Shown piece by piece: positions 50,772 to 60,241 of a stretch of DNA of 64,000 nt. Origin of the DNA: Haloplanus aerogenes (lineage in GTDB: Archaea; Halobacteriota; Halobacteria; Halobacteriales; Haloferacaceae); contig NZ_CP034145.1 of the NCBI RefSeq assembly GCF_003856835.1, forward strand, positions 1,116,001 to 1,180,000, written 5' to 3'. Each line of letters begins with the position of its first letter. Positions within the stretch are counted from its first letter, which is position 1. The notes under the pieces are model-generated. The model was not told the DNA's origin. It saw only the letters and a program-made list of their open reading frames with translations, and searched no databases. A program made the position numbers and the translations under genes.

Positions 50772-52607
50772 ATGGACCCGTCCGGCGTGGAAGTGAGCGT
50801 CGTCCTCCCCGCGTACAACGAGGAGCGGACCATCGAGCGGACGGTGGAGACGACGCTCGATACGCTCGCAGCCTTCCTCCCGGCCGGGACGTTCGAAGTG
50901 ATCGTCGCGGAAGACGGCTGTGACGACCGCACGCCGGAGATAGCGGACCGACTCGCGGCCGAGGACGACCGCGTCCGCCACTTCCACAGCGACGAACGCC
51001 TCGGCCGCGGCGGCGCCCTCGAACACGCCTTTGCGGCCGCCGATGGCGACACCCTCGTCTACTTCGACACCGACCTCGCGACGGACATGCAGCATCTGGA
51101 GGAACTGGTCGAACGGGTGCGGTCCGGCGAGGCCGACGTGGCCACCGGGTCGCGCTGGATGCCCGGCCAGGTCGCCGACCGCCCGGCCAAACGCGGCGTT
51201 CCCTCGCGGGTGTACAACGGCCTCGTGCGCTTCGTCCTCCGCTCGCCGCTCCGCGACCACCAGTGCGGGTTCAAGGCGCTGAGCCGCGAGGCGTTCGAGC
51301 GCCTGCACGCGGACGTGGAGGACGAACACTGGTTCTGGGACACGGAACTCCTCGTTCGTGCCCAGCGGGCGGGGCTGGAGGTGGCCGAGTTCCCCGTCGA
51401 GTGGGAGCCGAAAGGCGACACCAAGGTCGACCTCGTCCGCGACGTGTTCGGCATGGGGAGTCAGATCCTCCGGCTGTGGTGGCAGCTCTCGGTCAGCCCA
51501 CGGATCACCCGGCGGGTGAGCATCGGTGCCGGTGCGCTCCTGACGGTCGTCGCCCTCGCGCTGATGACGCTGTATCTCGACCCGCAGGCCGTCCTGACCG
51601 AACTGGAGGGGGCCGACCTCCGACTCGTCGCGCTGGCGGGCGCCGTCTATCTCCTGTCGTGGCCGCTCCGCGGTGCCCGCTACCGCGACATCCTCGCCGA
51701 ACTCGGCTACCGCGAACGCCTCGGCTTCCTCACGGGTGCGGTGTTCATCAGCCAGACCGGCAACCTCGTCTTCCCCGCGCGGGCGGGCGACGCGGTTCGT
51801 GCGTACGTGGTGAAGGCTCGGCGAGGCATCCCCTACCCGACCGGGTTCGCGTCCCTCGCCGTCGAGCGCGTCTTCGACCTGCTGACGATCACCGTCCTCG
51901 GCGGCACCGTCTTGGTCGGCTTCCTGCTTACGGGCGCGACCGGACAGGTGGTGTCGGCCGTCTCGCAGGGCGTCCCCGGGATCGACCCGCGGAGCGCCCG
52001 GATCGCCCTCACCGTTGCGGCGGGCGTCGCCGCAGCGGCCGTCCTCGCCGTCGTCGTCATCGTCGTCAGCGCGCGCCGCGAGGGCAACCTCGTCCGGCGA
52101 GTCGTCACCGGCGTGAGCTCCGACTCCTACGCCGACTACGTGGCGGGCGTGCTGGAGCGATTCGTCGCCGACGTACAGACGGTGGCCGCTGACCGCGCCG
52201 CCTTCGCCCGCGTGGGGGTGAGCAGCCTCGCTATCTGGTCGCTCGACGTGGTGACCGCCGTCCTCGTCCTCGCGGCCTTTCACGTCTCGCTTGCGCCGAC
52301 GACGCTCGTCGCCATCGGCTTCTTCGCGGTGAGCGTCGGCAACCTCGCGAAGGTGCTCCCACTCTCCCCCGGCGGGATCGGCCTCTACGAGGCGGCCTTT
52401 ACCATCCTCGTCGCGGGGCTGACGCCCGTTACCGGCCCGACGGCCTTCGGCGCCGCGGTGCTCGATCACGCGGTGAAGAACCTCGTCACCGTCGCCGGCG
52501 GCGTCGTCTCGATGCTCGCGCTCAACGTCTCGCTGACGAACGCGGTGGACGAGACATCCGGGGCGGGGACGGACGCGCAACCGGACCCCGATCCGGACGT
52601 CGAGTAA
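50772..52607 (+). CDS. aglD: Dolichol-phosphate glycosyltransferase with flippase-like domain, AglD-like
   Basis: The 611-residue protein has an N-terminal GT2 domain (about 1-230; VVLPAYNEERTIERT, DGCDDRT, YFDTDLATDM with the DxD metal site, HQCGFKALSRE) and a C-terminal lysylphosphatidylglycerol-synthase/UPF0104-like membrane domain (about 255-590; FPARAGDAVRAYVVKARRG, LPLSPGGIGLYEAAF). This fusion matches AglD, which charges dolichol phosphate with the terminal mannose of the N-glycan in Haloferax. The assignment is by architecture and sequence style. Confidence 0.85.
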   Translation: MDPSGVEVSVVLPAYNEERTIERTVETTLDTLAAFLPAGTFEVIVAEDGCDDRTPEIADRLAAEDDRVRHFHSDERLGRGGALEHAFAAADGDTLVYFDTDLATDMQHLEELVERVRSGEADVATGSRWMPGQVADRPAKRGVPSRVYNGLVRFVLRSPLRDHQCGFKALSREAFERLHADVEDEHWFWDTELLVRAQRAGLEVAEFPVEWEPKGDTKVDLVRDVFGMGSQILRLWWQLSVSPRITRRVSIGAGALLTVVALALMTLYLDPQAVLTELEGADLRLVALAGAVYLLSWPLRGARYRDILAELGYRERLGFLTGAVFISQTGNLVFPARAGDAVRAYVVKARRGIPYPTGFASLAVERVFDLLTITVLGGTVLVGFLLTGATGQVVSAVSQGVPGIDPRSARIALTVAAGVAAAAVLAVVVIVVSARREGNLVRRVVTGVSSDSYADYVAGVLERFVADVQTVAADRAAFARVGVSSLAIWSLDVVTAVLVLAAFHVSLAPTTLVAIGFFAVSVGNLAKVLPLSPGGIGLYEAAFTILVAGLTPVTGPTAFGAAVLDHAVKNLVTVAGGVVSMLALNVSLTNAVDETSGAGTDAQPDPDPDVE

Positions 52608-52706
52608 CCCACGCTGGCCGGCGTCTCCGGGCATCCGTGGCGCGGGTGGGATCGACGGAGCGAGGCCACGAATACGCTTATCGACGGTCGCGCCGTGGTC
52701 GTCGTC

Positions 52707-53387
52707 ATGACGAACCCCACGTCACCTGCGGTCAGTCGACTCGGATTCTGGTCGGCCCTCTTTGCGACGCTGTTCAGCGTCAGTTACGTCGTCGCGCAGG
52801 TGGCCGAATGGGTCGGATTGCTGGGTTCGGCGGGTGGCCCGGAGAGTGCGAGCACGCCGTTCGGACTCGTCGTGCTTCTCACTCCCTCGCTGTTCCTCGG
52901 CACGGCGTTCGTGATTCTGATGGTCAGCATCCACTACTACGCGCCAGCGGAGCGACAGATATGGAGCCACCTCGGCCTCGTCTTCGCGACGATATACACG
53001 GTGTTGATCAGCATCAACTACTACGTCCAACTCACGTTCGTCGTCCCGAACCTCCTCGACAGGACGGCCGAAAGCGTTCGACTCCAGCCGTTCCTGTTCG
53101 TCTCCTTCGACTCGTTTCTCTACTCGGTGGATCTCCTCGGCTACAGTTTCATGAGTCTCGCCACGCTCTTTGCCGCGTTCGCGTTCACGGGTGAGGGGCT
53201 CGAACGAACCGTTCGGTGGTTTCTGATCGCGAACGGCCTCCTCCTCCCGTTTCTCGCGCTCCAGATCTACTATCACCCGTTGATCTGGCTCGCTTCGGCG
53301 TGGGCGATCACGTTTCCCGGCTCGAAGATCGCGCTGGCCGTCCTGTTCAGACGGTCCGCGCAGTCGACGCCGACAGCCGTCTCCTGA
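52707..53387 (+). CDS. Membrane protein of unknown function
   Basis: The 226-residue protein has six hydrophobic segments starting at SRLGFWSALFATLFSVSYVV and including LVFATIYTVLISINYYVQLTF. I cannot assign a family; it has the look of DUF4386-type or similar small membrane proteins. A CTTATC element about 30 bases before ATG 52707 supports the start. It converges on the BtuF-like gene with 3 bases between stops. Confidence 0.7.
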   Translation: MTNPTSPAVSRLGFWSALFATLFSVSYVVAQVAEWVGLLGSAGGPESASTPFGLVVLLTPSLFLGTAFVILMVSIHYYAPAERQIWSHLGLVFATIYTVLISINYYVQLTFVVPNLLDRTAESVRLQPFLFVSFDSFLYSVDLLGYSFMSLATLFAAFAFTGEGLERTVRWFLIANGLLLPFLALQIYYHPLIWLASAWAITFPGSKIALAVLFRRSAQSTPTAVS

Positions 53388-53390
53388 CCG

Positions 53391-54122
53391 TTAGAACAGC
53401 TCTGCCAGCCGTTCGGCTCCGTCGATCAGGTTCGGACTCGGCTGGTTCAGGAGCCGGTCGTCGACGACGTGGACCGTGGCGTCCACGTCCCAGTCGCGGT
53501 CGGTGAACGTCGCGGGATCGACCTGCGACCCGTGGTCACAGAGGTGGAGGACGACGTGGTCCGGATCGGCTGCCTCGACAGCATCCTGTGTGATCGCTCG
53601 CGAGCGTTCGCCGGGTTCGACGAACGGGTGGTGGCCACCCGCGGCCTCGACGACTTCGGGTATCCAGTTGCCGGCGGCCATCGGGGGCTCTGCCCACTCC
53701 TCGCAGTAGACGGTCGGCCGGTCGGCGGGTCGGCGCTCGCGGAGGCGATCCAGTCGCTCGCGGCTTCGCTCGGCCAGTCGTTCCCCCTCGCTCCCGCGGC
53801 CCACGGCGTCCCCGAGGGCGGCGAACCCCTCGATCACGGTGGGGAGCGTTCGCGCGTCCATGTGGTAGACCCGGATGCCGCGCTCGCGGATGGCGTCCCG
53901 AACCACGGCTTGCAGGCCGTCGCTCGTGCAGACGAGGTCGGGATCGAGCGTCTCCAGTTCGTCCAGATCGGGGTCGAGCCACCCGCCGAGGACGGCGGGA
54001 TCACCGTCGAGTTCGGATCGGCAGTGGGTCGTGATTCCCACCAGCCGATCCGCAACGCCGAGTTCGCGGCAGGTCGCGGTGGCGGCAGGGGCGAGTGAGA
54101 CGATGCGATCTGGCGGGGACAT
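53391..54122 (-). CDS. Cobalamin-binding-protein-like (BtuF type) without signal peptide
   Basis: The 243-residue protein starts MSPPDRIVSLAPAATATCRELG and has BtuF features (CRELGVADRLVGITTHC, YCEEWAEPPMAAGNWIPEVVEAAGG). Usual BtuF proteins are secreted lipoproteins; no signal or lipobox is seen, and longer frames go into the antisense of the methyltransferase leader. It may be a cytoplasmic relative, for instance in cobamide salvage. No BtuCD genes are near. Confidence 0.85.
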   Translation of the reverse strand: MSPPDRIVSLAPAATATCRELGVADRLVGITTHCRSELDGDPAVLGGWLDPDLDELETLDPDLVCTSDGLQAVVRDAIRERGIRVYHMDARTLPTVIEGFAALGDAVGRGSEGERLAERSRERLDRLRERRPADRPTVYCEEWAEPPMAAGNWIPEVVEAAGGHHPFVEPGERSRAITQDAVEAADPDHVVLHLCDHGSQVDPATFTDRDWDVDATVHVVDDRLLNQPSPNLIDGAERLAELF

Positions 54123-54202
54123 GGTCGGTGTTCGGTGCGGAGCAACAAGAGCACGGTGGCGACCGGCGATGCCGGAACCGACACCGATACCTGCCGGGGG
54201 CA

Positions 54203-54209
54203 GGGAGGT
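54203..54209 (+). promoter_or_regulatory. Shine-Dalgarno sequence of the DNA methyltransferase gene
   Basis: GGAGGTG ends 7 bases before the ATG at 54217. It decides this start against much longer upstream readings of the frame and shows a leadered transcript. Confidence 0.7.
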
Positions 54210-54216
54210 GACACCG

Positions 54217-55287
54217 ATGCGGACCACGCACGTCCTGCACGCTGGCGACGCGGCCGAGATGAACGCCGTCGACGACGAGTCGGTCCACCTCGTCGTCACG
54301 TCGCCGCCGTACCCGATGATCGAACTCTGGGACGACCTCTTCGCGTCGCGGGACCCGGACGTGCGAGCGGCGCTCGACGCCGGCGACGGCGACGCCGCCT
54401 TCGATCTGATGCACGCTCAACTCGACGCCGTCTGGGACGAGGTCGAACGCGTCCTCGCCCCCGGCGGCATGGCCTGTATCAACGTCGGCGACGCCACCCG
54501 CTCCGTCGACGGCACGTTCCAGCAGTACCCCAACCACGTCCGGATTATCGACGCCCTCCGATCGCGGGGGCTGACACCCCTCCCCGACGTGCTCTGGCGC
54601 AAGCCGACCAACAGCCACACCAAGTTCATGGGGTCGGGCACGCTCCCCCCGAACGCCTACGTCACCCTCGAACACGAGTACGTTCTCATCTTCCGGAAGG
54701 GCGGCACCCGGTCGTTCCCGCCGGGCGACGACCAGCGGTACGAGAGCGCCTTCTTCTGGGAGGAGCGCAACCGCTGGTTCTCCGATCTCTGGGAGCTTCG
54801 AGGCGAGGGTCAGGCGCTCGACGCCGGCGGGAGCGACGACCGGCGCGATCGGTCCGCGGCCTTTCCGCTGGAGATTCCCCTGCGCCTGATCCGGATGTTC
54901 TCGGTTCACGGAGACCGGGTGCTCGACCCGTTCGCGGGGACGGGCACGACGGCGCTCGCCGCGATGCACGCCGCCCGGAACTCGGTCGGCTACGACCTCG
55001 ACGCCGACCTGTTCGCGGCGCTTGACGACCGCTTGACCGATTTACCGGCCGCGTCCCGGCGGCAGGTCGCGTCGCGACTCGACCGCCACCGGACGGCGAT
55101 GGTCGACCGCGACGGCGGCTACGAGGCCGAACACTACGATTTCCGGGTGGTGACGAAACGGGAGCGGCGCATCCGTCCCTACGTCGTCGAGGCGGTCACG
55201 GAGCGATCCACGGCCGACGGCCGGCGGTACGTCCTCGATCACGTCCCGGCCGACGAGGAGTTTAATGGCGACCCCGCCGAGGGGTGA
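54217..55287 (+). CDS. Orphan DNA methyltransferase, probable N4-cytosine type (CTAG)
   Basis: The 356-residue protein has motif IV TSPPYPMIELWDD near the N-terminus and motif I DPFAGTGTTALAAM near residue 240, the beta-class order typical of N4-cytosine and N6-adenine methylases. It resembles the haloarchaeal zim-like enzyme that I recall as the CTAG methylase HVO_0794 of Haloferax, also near aglD. No restriction gene is adjacent. CTAG is rare in this window. The specificity rests on recollection of homologs and context, not on a test. Confidence 0.8.
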   Translation: MRTTHVLHAGDAAEMNAVDDESVHLVVTSPPYPMIELWDDLFASRDPDVRAALDAGDGDAAFDLMHAQLDAVWDEVERVLAPGGMACINVGDATRSVDGTFQQYPNHVRIIDALRSRGLTPLPDVLWRKPTNSHTKFMGSGTLPPNAYVTLEHEYVLIFRKGGTRSFPPGDDQRYESAFFWEERNRWFSDLWELRGEGQALDAGGSDDRRDRSAAFPLEIPLRLIRMFSVHGDRVLDPFAGTGTTALAAMHAARNSVGYDLDADLFAALDDRLTDLPAASRRQVASRLDRHRTAMVDRDGGYEAEHYDFRVVTKRERRIRPYVVEAVTERSTADGRRYVLDHVPADEEFNGDPAEG

Positions 55288-55290
55288 GGC

Positions 55291-55971
55291 ATGGACTTCG
55301 ATTCGCTGGTTCTCGCGGCGGCGACGGCCGACCTGGCCGACGAACCCGCGGCCCGCGACCACGCAGACGCCGTCGAGTTCCGAATGGATCTCGCGAGCGA
55401 TCCGCTCGCCGCACTCGACGACTACGACGGCGACCTGCCGCTCATCGCCACGAATCGCGATCCGGCGGAGGGGGGCGAAGCCGACGCGCCGGAGCGGGAG
55501 CGACTGGCCGTACTGGAGGAGGCGAGCGCCCACGACGCCGTCGGCGCCGTCGACATCGAGTTGGCGAGTCTGCGTGACGACCCCGGTACTGCGGCGGCGG
55601 CGACGGCCCGCGACAACGGTGCGCGGGTGATCGCGTCGGTCCACGACTTCGAGGCGACGCCCGCCGCGGCGCGCTTGGCGGCGTTGCTCACCGAGGCGGC
55701 CGACCACGGCGACGTGGGGAAGGCGGCGGTGACGGCGACCGACCGCGACGACGCGTTGCGGGTGCTCTCGGCGACCCACGCGGCGACGGAGCGTGGCGAC
55801 CGGGTGGCGACGATGGCGATGGGTGAAGCCGGTCGGCACACCCGGGCGGTCGCGCCGCTCTACGGGTCGAAGATCGGCTACGCCCCGGTCGATCCGGCGG
55901 AGGCGACGGCGCCGGGCCAGTACGATCTGGCGACGCTCGCGGACCTGATCGACCGCCTCGGCGGTCGGTAG
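55291..55971 (+). CDS. aroD: 3-dehydroquinate dehydratase, type I
   Basis: The 226-residue enzyme has EFRMDLAS near residue 30, the catalytic His in SVHDF, the Schiff-base Lys in GDVGKAAV and the C-terminal APLYGSKIGYAPV loop. It dehydrates 3-dehydroquinate in the shikimate pathway. The ATG is 3 bases after the methyltransferase stop, so the genes are cotranscribed. Confidence 0.93.
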   Translation: MDFDSLVLAAATADLADEPAARDHADAVEFRMDLASDPLAALDDYDGDLPLIATNRDPAEGGEADAPERERLAVLEEASAHDAVGAVDIELASLRDDPGTAAAATARDNGARVIASVHDFEATPAAARLAALLTEAADHGDVGKAAVTATDRDDALRVLSATHAATERGDRVATMAMGEAGRHTRAVAPLYGSKIGYAPVDPAEATAPGQYDLATLADLIDRLGGR

Positions 55972-55986
55972 CGCACTGGGGGCGAG

Positions 55987-55994
55987 AATATAAG
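55987..55994 (+). promoter_or_regulatory. TATA element of the gene at 56020
   Basis: AATATAAG lies 26-33 bases before the ATG at 56020, as expected for a leaderless transcript. Confidence 0.55.
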
Positions 55995-56019
55995 CAGGTG
56001 GCGACCCCTCTTTCGGACG

Positions 56020-56448
56020 ATGGCTAACACGGAGCGACGGGTGGCTCTCACCGTCGTCGTGAGCGTGGTCGGTTCGGTGATCGGTATCGCCGGCGCCGGC
56101 CACGCCTACCTCCGGGAGTGGGGGCGGGCGTTCGCGTGGTTCTCGTTGGTCCTCGGTGCCGGTCTCGTCCTCACGGCGTCGTTCGCGGACCCCGAGACGG
56201 CGACGCTGTCGACGCTCCCGCTTCGCGTGACGGGGCCGATCCTCCTCTTGCTCACGCTGAACACGGTCGACGCGTACTTCGTCGCCCGTCGGTCACAGTC
56301 GACCAACGTGGTGGCCGCCGACCCGACCGACGAGGACGGCCCGTCGGTGACGTGTCCGTCGTGTGGCCGGGACTTCGATCCCGACCTCTCCTTCTGTCCA
56401 TGGTGCGCTGACTCACGGGACGGAGAGCGGGTCGAGGATCGAGAGTAG
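56020..56448 (+). CDS. Small membrane protein with zinc ribbon
   Basis: The 142-residue protein has three membrane helices (about 8-90) and a C-terminal zinc ribbon with CPSCGRDFDPDLSFCPWC. This is a common haloarchaeal type (DUF7575-like) without known function. It has its own TATA element and converges on the winged-helix gene with 29 bases between. Confidence 0.8.
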   Translation: MANTERRVALTVVVSVVGSVIGIAGAGHAYLREWGRAFAWFSLVLGAGLVLTASFADPETATLSTLPLRVTGPILLLLTLNTVDAYFVARRSQSTNVVAADPTDEDGPSVTCPSCGRDFDPDLSFCPWCADSRDGERVEDRE

Positions 56449-56477
56449 AAAGAGCGCCGTTCGGCTTTCGGACTCTC

Positions 56478-56750
56478 TCAGGTCCGCAGGAAGTAGACCT
56501 GCTTCCGAGCGTCCTTGAAGCTGTAGCGAGAGCCGACGATGTCGGACTCCTCCAGACGGTTCAGCGCGTAGCGAACCGTCCGGTCAGGGAGCAGCGACTC
56601 CTCGGCGAGTTGCCCCTGCGAGAGCGGCGAGTCGCTCTCGAGCACCTTGGCAACGAGTTTCGCACTCGGCGGGAGTTCGCGCAGTCGTTCGCGGTATTCG
56701 CTGGTCGTCAGTCGGTCGTCGCCGACGGAGTCGGCTGCTGTGGTGCTCAT
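56478..56750 (-). CDS. Winged-helix DNA-binding protein (MarR-like)
   Basis: The 90-residue protein is almost all winged helix: LPPSAKLVAKVLESDSPLSQGQLAEESLLPDRTVRYALNRLEESDIV, here about residues 27-72, followed by the wing SRYSFKDARKQVYFL. It is a conserved haloarchaeal regulator of unknown target. The ATG at 56750 (MSTTAADSV) is preferred; a CCTTTACC element sits about 30 bases upstream. The 56751-56943 gap also has a TTATATGG element near 56817. Confidence 0.85.
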   Translation of the reverse strand: MSTTAADSVGDDRLTTSEYRERLRELPPSAKLVAKVLESDSPLSQGQLAEESLLPDRTVRYALNRLEESDIVGSRYSFKDARKQVYFLRT

Positions 56751-56943
56751 ACCTGTTCGTCCGCATCGGTGTTGGTAAAGGTTGTCTCCATATGCGTGAA
56801 AACACACGAGACACCTTATATGGCATTAAATGCAAAAAGAGGCAGTCATTTGTCAACAGTCCCCCACTCTTCGACTCCGAAGTCGGGTGCCGCCGACAGT
56901 ACATCCAGTACGGTTTTAGTCTTCGGGCAGAGAGACGGGTAGC

Positions 56944-57648
56944 GTGAAAGGAGAGGAGTGGTATCAGGCGGACGAAGTCGCCCAGGAGTACGATGTCAAG
57001 CGGTTCTCCCGCGGTGGGCGTCTCATCGACCGTCGCGAAAAGCGGGCCGTCCTCGAAGCGCTGAACCCGCTCGAAGACCGGAGCGTACTCGAAATTGCTT
57101 GTGGGACGGGCCGGTTCACGGTCATGCTGGCCGAACGCGGCGCGGACATCGTCGGTCTGGACATCTCCTCGGCGATGATGGCGGAGGGTCGGAAGAAAGC
57201 TCGCGCGGCGGGCGTCGCCGACCGCATCGAGTTCCTGCGTGGCGACGCCGCCCGCCTGCCGTTTCCGGACAACCACTTCGACACCGTCTTCGCGATGCGA
57301 TTCTTCCACCTCGCGGACACGCCGGCGAAGTTCCTCGCCGAAATGTGTCGCGTCTCGAAGGATCAGGTGTTTTTCGACACGTTCAACGACCGCAGTACGC
57401 GCGTGCTCTACAACTGGCTGCTCCCGATGGGCTCGCGGCTCTACGGTCGCGGGGAGGTCGAGCGACTCATCGACGGTGCCGGCCTGACGCTCGTCGACGC
57501 GAGCCACGATTTCGTCCTTCCGTACGGCTTCTACCGGAAGATTCCGAATCAGCTGGCCGGCGCGTTCCGCTCCGCCGACACCGCCATCGGCGACACGCCG
57601 CTCGGCACCCACCTTGCCTCGGTCTCGTACTGGAACGCGCACGTGTAG
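56944..57648 (+). CDS. Class I SAM-dependent methyltransferase
   Basis: The 234-residue protein has the SAM-binding motif LEIACGTGRFTVMLAERGADIVGLD in its first third (here about residues 48-72), RGDAARLPFPDNHFDTVFAMRFFH and a C-terminal region unlike ubiquinone methylases. The substrate is not evident; the GT2 gene 39 bases downstream suggests a lipid or glycan. It starts with GTG. Confidence 0.85.
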   Translation: MKGEEWYQADEVAQEYDVKRFSRGGRLIDRREKRAVLEALNPLEDRSVLEIACGTGRFTVMLAERGADIVGLDISSAMMAEGRKKARAAGVADRIEFLRGDAARLPFPDNHFDTVFAMRFFHLADTPAKFLAEMCRVSKDQVFFDTFNDRSTRVLYNWLLPMGSRLYGRGEVERLIDGAGLTLVDASHDFVLPYGFYRKIPNQLAGAFRSADTAIGDTPLGTHLASVSYWNAHV

Positions 57649-57687
57649 GTGCGAACCGTTATGGTCGCTGAGTCGGTGTGGTCGGAT

Positions 57688-58587
57688 ATGGACCTCTCGG
57701 TAGTGATACCCACTCTCAACGGCCGGGACCGGCTTGCCGCCTGCCTCGACGGCGTAGCCGCCCACGCCCCGGACGCGGAGGTCGTCGTCGTCAACGGTCC
57801 ATCCACCGACGGCACTACCGGGATGATTCGAGAACGCGACGACGTGGACGTACTGGTCGAGGTGTCGACCCGGACGGGGAACGTCGCTCGCAACGCCGGC
57901 CTCGAAGTCGCCACCGGCGACGTGATCGCTTTCCTGCAGTACGACCTCGTGGTCGAACCGACGTGGCTCGCGGGACTCTCCGACGGCCTCGACGACGCGC
58001 CGGTCGTCACCGGGCCGACTCACCGGACGCTCGACGGCGGGATGACTACCGAGGAGTCCGAACGGCGACAGATCGGCTCTCGCGAGGTGACTTACTTCAA
58101 CGGCGGCAACGTCGCCTTCCGACGCCCCGTCCTCGACGCCCTCGACGGCTTCGACGAGTATCTGGAGGCCGGCGGTGACCGCGACGCCGCCCACCGCCTC
58201 GCTGGCCTCGACTACGAGGTGGCGTGGCGCCCCGAGATGTGCGTCCGGCAGGAGTATTCGGCCGACGGCGGGACGATCGCCGACCGCGGCGTCGAGTTTC
58301 GGGCACTCACCTACCGCCTCGTGAAAAACTACGGCATCCGGCCGGCCGCGGCGACGGGGACGACCCGACGCGCCCTGCGGGACGCCCTCGTCGCCGCCGG
58401 CGACGTGCTCCGTGGCGACCTGCAACCGACCGAGTGGCTCGCGACCGGCCGCGCCGTCGTCACCGGCGTCGCCCGCGGCGCCGCCGACGGCCTCGTCGCG
58501 CGCCTCAGGGATCGCTCGCCGGTGCGCAACCCCCACGGTATCTCCGACCGCTCGGACCGCGCCGTCGCGCGGTACGACTGGCGCTAA
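57688..58587 (+). CDS. Family 2 glycosyltransferase
   Basis: The 299-residue protein starts MDLSVVIPTLNGRDRLAACLDG, has NGPSTDGTTGMI, FLQYDLVVEPTW at the metal-binding position (YD rather than a clear DxD) and FNGGNVAFRRPVLDALDGFDE. It transfers a sugar from a nucleotide donor; acceptor unknown. The ATG at 57688 is preferred over 57661 because a TTATGG element lies about 30 bases before it. Confidence 0.87.
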   Translation: MDLSVVIPTLNGRDRLAACLDGVAAHAPDAEVVVVNGPSTDGTTGMIRERDDVDVLVEVSTRTGNVARNAGLEVATGDVIAFLQYDLVVEPTWLAGLSDGLDDAPVVTGPTHRTLDGGMTTEESERRQIGSREVTYFNGGNVAFRRPVLDALDGFDEYLEAGGDRDAAHRLAGLDYEVAWRPEMCVRQEYSADGGTIADRGVEFRALTYRLVKNYGIRPAAATGTTRRALRDALVAAGDVLRGDLQPTEWLATGRAVVTGVARGAADGLVARLRDRSPVRNPHGISDRSDRAVARYDWR

Positions 58588-58633
58588 TCGGCCGTCTCCG
58601 GTGCTGTCGCGTGCTATCATACGTCCGACAACG

Positions 58634-58642
58634 CATATATAG
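58634..58642 (+). promoter_or_regulatory. TATA element of the thermosome gene
   Basis: CATATATAG is 27-35 bases before the ATG at 58669 and is one of the best TATA boxes in the window, in line with a strongly expressed chaperonin. Confidence 0.6.
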
Positions 58643-58668
58643 AACCGCAAGCGTCTGTCTCTCTGTCT

Positions 58669-60237
58669 ATGAGTACCCGTATGCAGCAACCGCTGTACAT
58701 TCTGACCGAAGACACGCAGCGGACCCAGGGCCGAAACGCTCAGGATTCGAACATCCGCGCGGGGAAAGCCGTCGCGAACGCCGTACGCACCACGCTCGGG
58801 CCGCGTGGGATGGACAAGATGCTCGTCGACGCCTCCGGCACCGTCGTCGTGACCAACGATGGCGCGACCATCCTCGGCGAGATGGACATCGAACACCCCG
58901 CCGCGAAGATGATCGTCGAAGTCGCCGAGACACAGGAGGAGTCGGTCGGTGACGGCACGACCACCGCGGCCGTCCTCGCGGGCGAACTCCTCGCCCGCGC
59001 CGAGGATCTCCTCGACAGCGACCTCCACCCGACCGTCGTGGTCGAAGGGTACGACGAGGCCGTCGGCATCGCGCTGACCGCCATCGGCGAGATGACACTG
59101 GAGGCCGACCTCGACGACGACCTGCTCGCTCGCGTCGCGGAGTCGAGCATGACGGGCAAGGGAACCGGCGACGTGTCCGCGGAGATTCTCGCGGAGCGTG
59201 TCGTCGCGGCCGTTCGCCACGTCACCACTGACGGCGACATCGACCACGACAGCATCCACATCACCACGCACACGGGCGCGAGTTCGAGCGCGACCCGCCT
59301 CGTCGAGGGCGTCGTCGTCGACAAGGATCCCCTCGTCGACGCCATGCCCCGTTCCGTCGAGGAGGCGACCGTGGCGGTCGTCGACGTCAAACTCGACGTG
59401 CGCAAGAGTTCGGTCGACACCGAGTACGCGATCACCAGCGTCGACCAGCTCGACGCGGCGCTCGACGCCGAGGAGACGGAACTCCGCGGCTACGCATCCG
59501 CCCTCGCCGACGCCGGCGTCGACGTGGTCTTCTGCACCAAAAAGGTGGACGACCGCGTCGCCAACCACCTCGCCCGTGCCGGCATCCTCGCGTTCGGCAA
59601 CGTGAAGGGCAGTGACGCGACGGCCATCGCCCGCGCCGTCGGCGCGCGTCGACTCGGCACCGTGGCCGACATCGATCCCGACGACCTCGGCTACGCCGAC
59701 TCGGTCGACATCGAACGCTTCGGCACCGACGACCTCGTGGTCGTCGAGGGCGGCGCGGCCGCCGCGGCCGTGACGCTCCTCCTCCGGGGCGGCACCGAAC
59801 ACGTCGTGGACGAACTCGAACGCGCGGTGACGGACGCCGTCGACGGCGTCGTCGCCGCGGTAGAATCGGGCGGCGTCGTGCCCGGCGCCGGCGCGACCGA
59901 AATCGCCGTCGTCAGCCGCGTCCGCGAGGCGGCCGCGCGGATCGCCGGCCGGAAACAACTCGCCGTCGAGGCGTTCGCCGACGCCGTCGAGGCGCTCCCG
60001 CGCACGCTCGCAGAGAACACGGGCATGGACCCCATCGACGCGATGGTCGACCTGCGCACCCACCACGAACGCGAGGGCCGCGCGGGCATCATCTCCGGCG
60101 GACGCACCGGGAGCGTCGGCGACCCCGTCGAGTACGGCATCCTCGACCCCGCGGCGGTGAAGCGGGAGGCCGTCGGCTCCGCGGCCGAGGCGGCGACGAT
60201 GATCCTCCGTATCGACGACGTGATCGCGGCGCGCTAA
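58669..60237 (+). CDS. ths: Thermosome (group II chaperonin) subunit, Cct3-like
   Basis: The 522-residue protein has the chaperonin ATPase sequences [47 protein letters not shown] and [11 protein letters not shown]. It lacks the GGM-rich C-terminal tail of the main thermosome subunits and ends IDDVIAAR. Its length agrees with the third, smaller subunit of Haloferax (about 524 residues). It folds proteins in a double-ring complex. Confidence 0.92.
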   Translation: MSTRMQQPLYILTEDTQRTQGRNAQDSNIRAGKAVANAVRTTLGPRGMDKMLVDASGTVVVTNDGATILGEMDIEHPAAKMIVEVAETQEESVGDGTTTAAVLAGELLARAEDLLDSDLHPTVVVEGYDEAVGIALTAIGEMTLEADLDDDLLARVAESSMTGKGTGDVSAEILAERVVAAVRHVTTDGDIDHDSIHITTHTGASSSATRLVEGVVVDKDPLVDAMPRSVEEATVAVVDVKLDVRKSSVDTEYAITSVDQLDAALDAEETELRGYASALADAGVDVVFCTKKVDDRVANHLARAGILAFGNVKGSDATAIARAVGARRLGTVADIDPDDLGYADSVDIERFGTDDLVVVEGGAAAAAVTLLLRGGTEHVVDELERAVTDAVDGVVAAVESGGVVPGAGATEIAVVSRVREAAARIAGRKQLAVEAFADAVEALPRTLAENTGMDPIDAMVDLRTHHEREGRAGIISGGRTGSVGDPVEYGILDPAAVKREAVGSAAEAATMILRIDDVIAAR

Positions 60238-60241
60238 ACGC

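Noticed and set aside
50133-52634. An 833-codon minus-strand open frame
   Set aside because: Only the DUF21 protein (to 50690) is real; the extension is antisense to aglD.
56584-60066. A 1160-codon minus-strand open frame
   Set aside because: It is antisense to the methyltransferase, glycosyltransferase and thermosome genes, all with clear motifs.
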